Positions 52,176-59,788 of a stretch of 64,000 bases of DNA are shown here, in pieces (within the stretch, counting starts at the first letter, position 1; every line of letters starts with the position of its first letter). This DNA comes from Nitrospira sp. (GTDB taxonomy: Bacteria; Nitrospirota; Nitrospiria; Nitrospirales; Nitrospiraceae), in contig JAHFEW010000001.1 of assembly GCA_023248215.1 (NCBI GenBank), positions 1 through 64,000 on the forward strand, given 5' to 3'. The notes beneath the pieces were generated by a model, which worked only from the letters and a program-made list of their open reading frames with translations, was not told the origin of the DNA and ran no database searches. The position numbers and the translations under genes are program-made.

Positions 52176-53497
52176 AGATCTTCGTCCTGTTGTCCAATGC
52201 GCCGGATCCCGCCGGTGAAGCGATCGAGGTGGTCGGGCATGAAGTGATTGAGAAGGCGCAGCGGCTTGGCCATTCGGTCTGTCTTCAGGTTATCTTCCGC
52301 GATTCACGCGGGAGCCCGGCAGCCGAGCAGGCCGAACAGGCCCTTCGACGGATGACTCTTCCCAATGTCGTCGTCTATCCGATGCTGTACGTCGAGGACG
52401 TGGTGGATAGATCCCAGAACAGGGGAATGGCCGTGCGTCTCGGACGTGTGGTGACTGCCTTCACGGTGCGCCGCATGTTTCCCGCCTCCGGTCTCGGGGC
52501 GATGGTTGAGCGTCGGGTGCGCGAGGCAGCGGTGGACGCCATTCTGAGTATCTGGAGTTGGGAGGCCTTGGCTGCAAGCTATCACATACAGGGGATTCCG
52601 AAGTTCGTGTATTACGGGAATCCGGATCACCTGCCGCCGCGGGCGCGACTCCGCCATCCGGAGTTGTTCGGCATTCCGACGGCGTCGTTCGCTGATCGCC
52701 TCCGGCTGTGGTTTGAGCAACTACGAAACGACAGGCGGAAGCGCTTGAATATCCGAATGATGAATGCCTGCGAGGTCACGGCCAACAATTCCGTGCTGGA
52801 CGCGGAGTTTTATCGGGCCCACGGACATCCGCATTCGATCTACCTTCAGAACATGTGGCCGCCCGTGAAAAGTATGTCGAAAACCGTATCGACGGCCGAG
52901 TCACCGACGCGCCCGATTAAAATCATCGGCAGCGTGGGCAATCTCGGGGCGACCGGCAACACGTTTGCCCTGACGTACCTGGGGCGAGAGATTCTGCCGC
53001 GTCTGGCGGCGCGATTCAACGATCGCCCGTTTGAAATCCATCTGCTGGGGAAAGGCACGCCGGCCGCCTCAGCCGCCGCCTCCCTCACGGATGCGCGCAT
53101 CAAGATTCGCGGGTGGGTGGACGACATCCACGAGGAATTTCGATCAGCGGCGGTGTTTCTGGTGTTGACGAACGTGAATGCGGATTTTCTCGTCGGGAAC
53201 ACGAGGATTCTTCTCGCCTGGGCCCTCGGGACCTGCGTCATCATGCACGAGAACAGTCGCTTGGCGATGCCTGAGATCGAGCACGGCGTTAATGCGTTAT
53301 TAGGCCGTACCCCGGACGAGCTGGTGGAGAGGATTTGTGCTGTGGTGGACGACGTGGCCCTCCGCCGGCAGATCGGTTGGGGTGGCGAACAGACCTTCGA
53401 CAGCTATTATCGATCGGACGTGGTTGTTCCAAAAATGTTTCAACTGGTTCAGGAAATGGTGGACCGTAGCCGAACGGCCTGCGGGCTGCCGGCTTGA
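52172..53497 (+). CDS. Putative GT-B glycosyltransferase
   Basis: A 441-residue protein with GT-B organisation: IFVLLSNAPDPAGEAIEVVGH at the N-terminus, a middle FVYYGNPDHLPPRARL region, and a donor-like half with IKIIGSVGNLGATGNTFAL, FEIHLLGKGTPAASA, RIKIRGWVDDIHEEFRSAAVFLVLTN, and LAWALGTCVIMHENSRLAMPEIEHGVNALLG. The EEF and glycine patterns are those of GT4-like enzymes but the match is weak, so family assignment is tentative. ATG 52172 overlaps the upstream stop. Donor and acceptor are unknown. Confidence 0.7.
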   Translation: MKIFVLLSNAPDPAGEAIEVVGHEVIEKAQRLGHSVCLQVIFRDSRGSPAAEQAEQALRRMTLPNVVVYPMLYVEDVVDRSQNRGMAVRLGRVVTAFTVRRMFPASGLGAMVERRVREAAVDAILSIWSWEALAASYHIQGIPKFVYYGNPDHLPPRARLRHPELFGIPTASFADRLRLWFEQLRNDRRKRLNIRMMNACEVTANNSVLDAEFYRAHGHPHSIYLQNMWPPVKSMSKTVSTAESPTRPIKIIGSVGNLGATGNTFALTYLGREILPRLAARFNDRPFEIHLLGKGTPAASAAASLTDARIKIRGWVDDIHEEFRSAAVFLVLTNVNADFLVGNTRILLAWALGTCVIMHENSRLAMPEIEHGVNALLGRTPDELVERICAVVDDVALRRQIGWGGEQTFDSYYRSDVVVPKMFQLVQEMVDRSRTACGLPA

Positions 53498-53577
53498 GCA
53501 GTCGTTCGTCACCCATGTGCTATCGATAACTGAGACCACGCAACGACTCACTGTGGGAGTCAGATTAAGAGGGGACC

Positions 53578-54360
53578 TTGAAGAACGCCATTGCCAGTCG
53601 AATCGGAGAAGGCCTTGCCACCTTGTTGCCGGACTTCGTCTGTACCGCATTTGCCAAACAACTGGCCGAGCGAAATCCGCAACTTTTGCTGGAGGCCCTC
53701 GGACCGAAACTGAACCGAAGTCCGTCCCTGGATACGATGCCGTTCGACTTGTCCCCGTCCGGGCCGCTGCAATTCGAAGATCTCGCCGGGTTGTTCGCCA
53801 GCACGTCCCTCGATCACGGGGTCATTGCCATGACCGTGCGGCAGACCGCCTATTTGTTCGGGCTGGTGCGCCGGATAAAGCCACGCAAGGTCATTGAAAT
53901 CGGCCGATACAAGGGAGGTTCCACCCTCACCATTGCCGCGGCTATGAACGGACAGGGAGAGTTCTGGTCGATCGATCTCGGCGAGAAGGAAGCACGCCTC
54001 CACCAGCGGGGCGTCACCCGCACCTTCGACGACGAGATCCGCGACATCTGCGCCCGGTTCGGTTTGCCTGTCACTCTGCTGGTCGGCGATTCACGAACCA
54101 TCGAGGTCGAGACCGGCGAGGCAGACCTCGTCTTCATCGACGGCGACCACAGCTATGAGGGGGTGCGGAATGATTTCGAACGGTTCGGCCGGCGTGTGAG
54201 AGTCGGCGGGGCCGTCCTGTTCGACGATGCCTGCGATGAAGCCATGTTCCACACCCATTCGGAATCAGTGGGGAAGCTGCTCCAGGAAATCCTGGCGCAA
54301 CAATCGTTTCGTTTGGTGAAGTCGGTGAATCGTTTGGCCCACATCGAGCGGGTCCGGTAG
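53578..54360 (+). CDS. Class I SAM-dependent methyltransferase (Methyltransf_24-like)
   Basis: A 260-residue methyltransferase: VIEIGRYKGGSTLTIAAAM (motif I) near residue 103, WSIDLGEKEAR, LLVGDSRTIEVETGEADLVFIDGDHSYEGVRNDFERF (motif II with the acidic cluster) and GGAVLFDDACDEAMFH. It is similar in design to cephalosporin hydroxylase and O-methyltransferase relatives that modify sugars. Start TTG 53578 with GAGGGG five bases ahead. An O-methyl sugar is a reasonable product. Confidence 0.78.
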   Translation: MKNAIASRIGEGLATLLPDFVCTAFAKQLAERNPQLLLEALGPKLNRSPSLDTMPFDLSPSGPLQFEDLAGLFASTSLDHGVIAMTVRQTAYLFGLVRRIKPRKVIEIGRYKGGSTLTIAAAMNGQGEFWSIDLGEKEARLHQRGVTRTFDDEIRDICARFGLPVTLLVGDSRTIEVETGEADLVFIDGDHSYEGVRNDFERFGRRVRVGGAVLFDDACDEAMFHTHSESVGKLLQEILAQQSFRLVKSVNRLAHIERVR

Positions 54361-54370
54361 GAGGAATTCC

Positions 54371-55498
54371 GTGCTGGTTGGTATCTTTGGAGCGGGTCGC
54401 AACGGGTCATCACTTCTGATGCGGCTGTTGGACGGCAGTCCCGGCCTGTGGATTTATCCCATTGAGCTGAACTATTTGCGTGCGTTTGCGCCGCGCTCCC
54501 TGAAAGGAACCGCCAAGCGTGTGGTCTCTTCCTGCGCGTCGAAGCTCCCAGGGCATGTGGGGCATATCTTCGAGGACCGGCAGCGACAGCTGTTCCGCGA
54601 TTGGGCATCCGAACAGTTGCAGGAGTTGAAGGATATCTACCTGGATAAGCTCGTTCAGCCCATCGCGGTGACAGGCGATCCATTGCAAGCGATGATGGCG
54701 CGCGTCACCGGAGACGTCGTCCGAGATCTCGAGTCCTATCTGGACGTGATCCGGTCCTGTTACGACGAACGACGACTCCCGGCGATGCCCTTGCTGATGT
54801 TCAAATCGATTGAGGTCTCGGACCTGTCTCGTTATACGCAGCTGTTCCCCGGCATGAAGTTCATTCACATCATGCGGCATCCCTATTCCAATTACAGCTC
54901 GCTCAAACGAACGGACATGGTCTTGAAGCAAAAGCCGTTCTGGTTCCAGGGGGGCGACATTCTCAGACTGCAACTGGAGTCCCGCTGGATTCCGCATGCG
55001 GAGTTCACGCTGCAGGGCCTCGCGACGGATCCGGCCCGGCACTATCTCGTTCGGTATGAAGACCTCTGCGACTCGCCGTCGCGCACGGTGACGGATATCT
55101 GTTCCTGGTTGGGCGTGGCTCCGCCGGAAGAGCCGACGATTCAGACGGTCCTGGGCGGCAGGCATACCAAGTCGCTCCCGATCAACTCGAGCCTGAAGGG
55201 GGTCGATACCCCGGCTCAGGTCGTGTCCGACATGGCGAAGGAATATGGCTATGATGATATTCTCACCGAGCGCGAGAGAAAGCTGATCCTTTTCCGGACC
55301 TATCAGCTCGGTTGTCGGATCGGGTACTTTTCGGCACAGGACGAGGCGCTGGTGCCTGCCCGGTTGCCGTTGTTGCTCCAGTGGCTCGCCCCGGATCAAT
55401 GGGAATATATGAATGCGTCGTCACGGGCTCGTTTGGTTCGCGCGTTGATACAACGTCGGCTCTATCTTTGCCGGGTCCTGCTCTCGCCACTCTCATAA
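54371..55498 (+). CDS. PAPS-dependent sulfotransferase
   Basis: A 375-residue sulfotransferase. The 5'-phosphosulfate loop is VGIFGAGRNGSSLLMRLL at the N-terminus, and the 3'-phosphate-binding region is FIHIMRHPYSNYSSLKRTD near residue 165. A later region, LVRYEDLCDSPSRTV, matches the sulfotransferase_3 family. It would use PAPS from CysC at 47605 to sulfate a glycan residue. The start is GTG 54371, ten bases after the upstream stop. There is no predicted membrane anchor, so sulfation probably occurs in the cytoplasm before export. Confidence 0.85.
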   Translation: MLVGIFGAGRNGSSLLMRLLDGSPGLWIYPIELNYLRAFAPRSLKGTAKRVVSSCASKLPGHVGHIFEDRQRQLFRDWASEQLQELKDIYLDKLVQPIAVTGDPLQAMMARVTGDVVRDLESYLDVIRSCYDERRLPAMPLLMFKSIEVSDLSRYTQLFPGMKFIHIMRHPYSNYSSLKRTDMVLKQKPFWFQGGDILRLQLESRWIPHAEFTLQGLATDPARHYLVRYEDLCDSPSRTVTDICSWLGVAPPEEPTIQTVLGGRHTKSLPINSSLKGVDTPAQVVSDMAKEYGYDDILTERERKLILFRTYQLGCRIGYFSAQDEALVPARLPLLLQWLAPDQWEYMNASSRARLVRALIQRRLYLCRVLLSPLS

Positions 55499-55529
55499 CA
55501 GCCGACAGTCTGAGGTGTACTGAGATCAG

Positions 55530-56576
55530 ATGAAGTTTTCCGGTCGCGACAAGACGATGTTTCAGACGGTGTTCTCGCCCTCCGCCGATGAGGCGCGTAC
55601 GTTGCTCGACTACGTGCGATATCTGTGGGACGAGCATATCGGAGAACAGATCGCCGAGCATCCGCTGTATCGGCCCTCTACCCTATGGAAACAATGGGCC
55701 GGCCAGACGTTCGCAGGATTTTCCTTGGAGAGGATTCTTCTGCAAGGTGGCCATGCTTTCCCGTCTTCGGTCGAGGTCGGCTTAGGGGAGACCGGTGAGG
55801 AGGGAGCCTCGCGCTGGCGGCGATGTCTCGGGGCGTTGTTCGGCGGGAGAGGGAACGACCGCATCCGGCAGGGACGGGATCCGGTGCAGTTACAGAAATG
55901 GTTCAGGCGGTTCTACCCGCAGGTCGCGGTTTGTCCGGAGCATGAAGGGTGGTATGCCTGGCATCCCAATCCTTACTTTCGCTGTCTGGAAGCCTATGTG
56001 CTTCGAGAAAAACAACCGCTTCCGGAGAACATGCTGGAAGTCGGCGCAGGCGCCTGTGTCAACGTGGCGTTCTATCGCAGTCTCAACCCCGCCATGCACA
56101 CGACCGTCGTCGACCTTCCGGAGACGATCATCTTCGGGTATTGTTTCTTGAAAAGTGTCTTTCCCGATATACGGATCCTGCTGCCGCACGAGGTTGGTCA
56201 GGACCGGGCCGGCCATCGAGCCGATGTCGTGTTTCTCCTGCCGACGCAGGTTGAACTCGTGTCGGACTGCAGCATGGATTTCTGTTTCAACATGTCGTCT
56301 TTTCAGGAAATGACGATCGAGACCGTGAATCATTACCTTCGCTTCATGTCACGGAAGCTCAAACCGGGCGGGACGTTGCTGTCCGTGAACCTGGAGTCCT
56401 CCCGCTACCTGGAGGGAAATGCGTTGAAGAATTACGACTTCGCCTTGTACCATGCGACACCATGCAGGAAGCCGGCGCTGTTCGGCACGGACCTGGTGGG
56501 GCATATTCAGGGATTGAACATCGTGCATGCGGAAGTGACGCAACAACCTCTCAGTGGAGGACCTGAGCAACCGTGA
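55530..56576 (+). CDS. Putative sugar O-methyltransferase
   Basis: A 348-residue protein with a central SAM-binding motif, ENMLEVGAGACVNVAFYRSL near residue 170, then VVDLPETIIFGYCFL and FCFNMSSFQEMTIETVNHYLRFM, a layout recalled from the putative sugar O-methyltransferases of O-antigen loci. The N-terminal half has no recognised domain. It overlaps the next gene by GTGA, so it is cotranscribed with neuA, and could methylate a sialic-type sugar or another residue. Confidence 0.68.
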   Translation: MKFSGRDKTMFQTVFSPSADEARTLLDYVRYLWDEHIGEQIAEHPLYRPSTLWKQWAGQTFAGFSLERILLQGGHAFPSSVEVGLGETGEEGASRWRRCLGALFGGRGNDRIRQGRDPVQLQKWFRRFYPQVAVCPEHEGWYAWHPNPYFRCLEAYVLREKQPLPENMLEVGAGACVNVAFYRSLNPAMHTTVVDLPETIIFGYCFLKSVFPDIRILLPHEVGQDRAGHRADVVFLLPTQVELVSDCSMDFCFNMSSFQEMTIETVNHYLRFMSRKLKPGGTLLSVNLESSRYLEGNALKNYDFALYHATPCRKPALFGTDLVGHIQGLNIVHAEVTQQPLSGGPEQP

Positions 56577-57268
56577 TGCATGCGTTGGCCGTCATCCCGG
56601 CGCGAGGCGGGTCGAAATCGATCCCCCTGAAAAACATCTGTCTTCTGAACGGCACCCCCTTGTTGGCCTTTACGATCGAGACGGCGAAGCACTCGAAGTA
56701 TCTCGATCGCTACGTGGTCTCCACGGACCATCCGGACATCGCCAAAGTGGCGCGTGACTATGGAGCGGAGGTCATCGATCGGCCGGCAGAATTGGCCACC
56801 GATCAGGCACCGACGGAATGGGCGCTGTTACAGGTCTTGGAAGTCTTGGGTAAGGAAGGCTACCGGCCCGAATATGTGGTGACGCTGGAGCCGACCTCTC
56901 CGTTCAGGACGACGGCCTTGATCGATCGGTGCATCGAAGCGGCGATACAACATCAGGACGTCGATTGCGTGCTGACGGTGACGGAAACCCGCAAGTGTTA
57001 CGGACGGTTGGAGGAGGGCAGGTTCGAATATCTGTTCCCCGATCAGCCGCGCCGCCGGCAGGAGCGCCGACCGTTGTATGAGGAAAGCAGCACGGTCTAC
57101 GTGACGAGGACGAGCGCATTGGAGCGTGATCGCTCCGTGCTGGGCCGGACACGTTATGGTCTGGTCGTGGAGGACCCGCGCGAGGCCATCGATATCAATG
57201 AACCCTTAGACTTCATCGTGGCGGAAGCAGTGCTCGCGCAGCGCCTTGTGGAGGACCAGCATGGCTGA
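56573..57268 (+). CDS. neuA: CMP-acylneuraminate (nonulosonic acid) cytidylyltransferase
   Basis: A 231-residue cytidylyltransferase: ALAVIPARGGSKSIPLKNI at the start, ETAKHSKYLDRYVVSTDHPDIA, PEYVVTLEPTSPFRT and the DINEPLDFIVAE end. It activates a nine-carbon keto-sugar acid to its CMP form. Members of this family also act on pseudaminic and legionaminic acid, so the exact substrate is not fixed. The start is GTG 56573 (or ATG 56576), overlapping the previous stop. A following neuB and neuC complete the pathway. Confidence 0.9.
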   Translation: MMHALAVIPARGGSKSIPLKNICLLNGTPLLAFTIETAKHSKYLDRYVVSTDHPDIAKVARDYGAEVIDRPAELATDQAPTEWALLQVLEVLGKEGYRPEYVVTLEPTSPFRTTALIDRCIEAAIQHQDVDCVLTVTETRKCYGRLEEGRFEYLFPDQPRRRQERRPLYEESSTVYVTRTSALERDRSVLGRTRYGLVVEDPREAIDINEPLDFIVAEAVLAQRLVEDQHG

Positions 57269-58307
57269 GATCACACCGATTCAGATCGGCCCCTATCGCA
57301 TCGGACCCGACCATTCCCCGCTGGTAATTGCCGAGGCGGCGGTGAACCATCAGGGCGATTTTGAGACGGCCAAGCGCATGGTTTATATCGCCCATGCCAT
57401 GGGAGCCCACATCATCAAGTTTCAGATTCATGTGTTGGACAATGAGATGCTCCGCGACACGCCGCAATCCGCCAATTTCGCCGAGCCGCTCTATGTCACG
57501 CTGGATAAGACGAATCTCTCCGTCGATCAACATCGTGAACTGAAGCGGCTCTGTGAGTCGTTGGGCATTCTGTATCTCTGCACGCCGTTCAGCCGGGTGG
57601 GAGCCGATATCCTCGAAGAACTCGGGGTGGTGGCCTACAAGACCGGGTCCGGTGAATTGACCAATCTGCCGCTGATCGAACATATCGGACGGAAGGGGAA
57701 ACCCATGATCGTCTCGACCGGCATGTGCACGATCGAGGAGGTTGGAGAAACGGTCGCGCTGTTGCGAAAGTTGAACACCCCGTTCGCCTTGACCCATTGC
57801 GTGTCCGCCTATCCGACTCCTTATGACCGGGTCAATCTGGGCATGATCGGAAAATATCGAGATCTCTTTTCCGTTCCCGTCGGTCTGTCCGACCATTCAC
57901 GCGGGATCTATACGGCGATCGGGGCCGTGGCGCTCGGTGCCTGCGTCGTGGAGAAGCACTTTACGTTGGACCGACAACAGCAGGGACCGGATCATCCGGT
58001 GTCGATCGAACCGGATGAGTTGAGTGAGTTGGTCACGGGGGTGGATGCCGTGTTTCGAGCGCGAGGGGCCGATCGTGAGATTTTTCCGGAAGAGCGAGAG
58101 ATCGTGGCCTGGGCGCGTGAGAGCGTCGTCTCCGAGGTGGCGATTCCGCGCGGCAGCGTGATCACCAAGGAGATGGTCTGGGTGAAACGACCGAGCCCAG
58201 GCCCCGGTGTCGTCGCGGCAAAGGACCTTGGAAAGGTCATCGGCAAAGTGGCGCAGGTAGATATTCCTAAAGACAGCCAGATTCGCTGGGAGCAGTTGAA
58301 CGCATGA
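57261..58307 (+). CDS. neuB: N-acetylneuraminate (nonulosonic acid) synthase
   Basis: A 348-residue synthase that condenses phosphoenolpyruvate with an N-acyl-mannosamine-type sugar. It has the NeuB TIM-barrel motifs VIAEAAVNHQGDFETAKRMV, KTGSGELTNLPLIEHIG, THCVSAYPTPYDRVN and SDHSRGIYTAIGAVALGACVVEKHFTLD, then a C-terminal SAF (antifreeze-like) domain starting near residue 285 (IPRGSVITKEMVWVKRPSPG). ATG 57261 has GGAGG ahead; it overlaps neuA by eight bases. The family includes NeuB, LegI and PseI, which differ in sugar substrate. Confidence 0.92.
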   Translation: MAEITPIQIGPYRIGPDHSPLVIAEAAVNHQGDFETAKRMVYIAHAMGAHIIKFQIHVLDNEMLRDTPQSANFAEPLYVTLDKTNLSVDQHRELKRLCESLGILYLCTPFSRVGADILEELGVVAYKTGSGELTNLPLIEHIGRKGKPMIVSTGMCTIEEVGETVALLRKLNTPFALTHCVSAYPTPYDRVNLGMIGKYRDLFSVPVGLSDHSRGIYTAIGAVALGACVVEKHFTLDRQQQGPDHPVSIEPDELSELVTGVDAVFRARGADREIFPEEREIVAWARESVVSEVAIPRGSVITKEMVWVKRPSPGPGVVAAKDLGKVIGKVAQVDIPKDSQIRWEQLNA

Positions 58308-59455
58308 AGCCGCGCAAGATCGCCGTCGTAACCGAAGCCCGGGCCACCTACGGCTATATCAAGCGGGTGATGCAACTCATCGAGCGGTCCGAGCGGCTGG
58401 AACTTCAGCTCATCGTGACCGGCATGCACCTGTTGAAGGAATACGGTTCGTCGATCGATGAGATCCTGAGGGACGGGTTCAAACCGGCGGCGCGTGTGGA
58501 GATGTACGTGGGAGGGGATACGCCGACGGCCTGGTCGAAATCGCTCGGTGTCGAAATGCAGGGGCTCGCGCAGGTCTTCGACATGTTGAAGCCGGATCTG
58601 CTCCTGGTGGCAGGAGACCGGGCGGAGATACTGGCAGCGACCGTGACGGCCGCCTATATGAACATCCCCATCGCCCACATTCAGTCCGGAGACCTCTCCG
58701 GCCACATCGACGGCTCCGCCCGCCATGCCATCACGAAGCTCGCGCACATCCATTTGCCGGCCTGTGAAGATTCCGCCGAGCGGGTGCGAAAAATGGGCGA
58801 GGAGTCCTGGCGGATCTTCAACGTCGGTGCTCCACAACTCGATGATGTCGTGCACGGCAAAAAAATGGCGCGTGCGGAGTTGTCCAAGATGTTCGGGGTG
58901 GATTTCGACAAGCCGGTCCTGCTGGTGATCCTGCATCCGGTGCTGGCGGAAGTGCATCTGGCCAGAGCACAAATGGAAGAGACGCTGGCTGCCGTGAAGG
59001 ACAGCGGGCATCCAGCGCTGGTAATTTATCCCAATGTGGATGCGGCCGGGCAGGAAATCATCAGCGTCATTCGACAATATGAAAGTGTCCCGGCCATCAA
59101 GACGTTCCGGAATCTCGACCGGGAGGTATTTCTGAGTTTGTTGACCGCCGTCTCGGTCCTCATCGGGAACTCCAGCGTCGGCATTCTCGAAGCGCCGTCT
59201 TTCAAACTGCCGGCGTTGGATATCGGCAGTCGCCAGACGGGACGCATGCGGGCCTGCAATGTGATCACGGTTCCGGAATTCGACCGGCGACTGATCGGGC
59301 AGGCGATCGAGCAGGCGCTCCATGGCAGCCGGTTCAGGACGATGCTGCAGACCTGTGAGAATCCCTATGGTGATGGCAACAGTTCGGAACGGATCTGTCG
59401 AGTCCTGGAAGAGGTCGATCTCGGCAAGCTTCTCAACAAACAGATGACCTATTAG
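58304..59455 (+). CDS. neuC: UDP-N-acetylglucosamine 2-epimerase (hydrolysing)
   Basis: A 383-residue epimerase of the NeuC/WecB family. NeuC converts UDP-GlcNAc to ManNAc plus UDP, supplying NeuB. Motifs are AVVTEARATYGYIKRVMQL, LLLVAGDRAEILAATVTAAY, IAHIQSGDLSGHIDGSARHAITKLAHI and LIGNSSVGILEAPSFKLPALDIGSRQTGR. ATGA overlap with neuB. Its stop TAG (59453-59455) is the first triplet of repeat copy 7. Homologues acting on GDP-sugars or UDP-diacetylated sugars exist (LegG), so sialic and legionaminic acid routes cannot be separated. Confidence 0.9.
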   Translation: MKPRKIAVVTEARATYGYIKRVMQLIERSERLELQLIVTGMHLLKEYGSSIDEILRDGFKPAARVEMYVGGDTPTAWSKSLGVEMQGLAQVFDMLKPDLLLVAGDRAEILAATVTAAYMNIPIAHIQSGDLSGHIDGSARHAITKLAHIHLPACEDSAERVRKMGEESWRIFNVGAPQLDDVVHGKKMARAELSKMFGVDFDKPVLLVILHPVLAEVHLARAQMEETLAAVKDSGHPALVIYPNVDAAGQEIISVIRQYESVPAIKTFRNLDREVFLSLLTAVSVLIGNSSVGILEAPSFKLPALDIGSRQTGRMRACNVITVPEFDRRLIGQAIEQALHGSRFRTMLQTCENPYGDGNSSERICRVLEEVDLGKLLNKQMTY

Positions 59456-59773
59456 CAGGATGTTGAAAAAGTCCGCCAGCGTTGTTCTCGCATCGCTCAG
59501 AGTCTCACCGTACGGCCCACGGGAAAAGAGCCTGTCTGGGCAGGCTCGGGGCGGGTGGGTAAGATGATGTGGCTTCGCCTCCAAGACACTGCCGGCTCAC
59601 CGTCTCGCCGGCGTCCACACACGTGGCGCTCATTATGCTTCGCGCCGTGGACCTCGCGGCGGCCGCGCTGGACGGCCTTTTTGACCATCCTGCGGGCTCT
59701 CTCAATGTCGTCTCCGACTCCGCACCATTTGTATTTTTGGAGGTGGCGAAATGGTTTTTCAACAGCCTGTTAG
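59453..59773 (+). repeat. Interspersed stop-codon repeat, copy 7 (long class, compound)
   Basis: The longest copy, 321 bases. It opens TAGCAGGATGTTGAAAAAGTC with the TAG as the neuC stop. The middle arm GGCCTTTTTGACCATCCTGCGGG differs from the opening variable block by one base. The spacer is about 65 bases and the third end, TTTTTCAACAGCCTGTTAG, closes the element 16 bases before the next gene. Its internal segment (with GAGCCTGTCTGGGCAGGCTC) matches copy 6 closely over about 100 bases, except for scattered substitutions. Confidence 0.9.
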
Positions 59774-59788
59774 AGGGACAGATCTTTT

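Noticed and set aside
57992-59584. 530-codon minus-strand ORF
   Set aside because: It is antisense to neuB and neuC and enters repeat copy 7; no domain is visible.
10-59773. CRISPR array
   Set aside because: The seven repeats are kilobases apart, longer than CRISPR repeats, and no cas gene is present.
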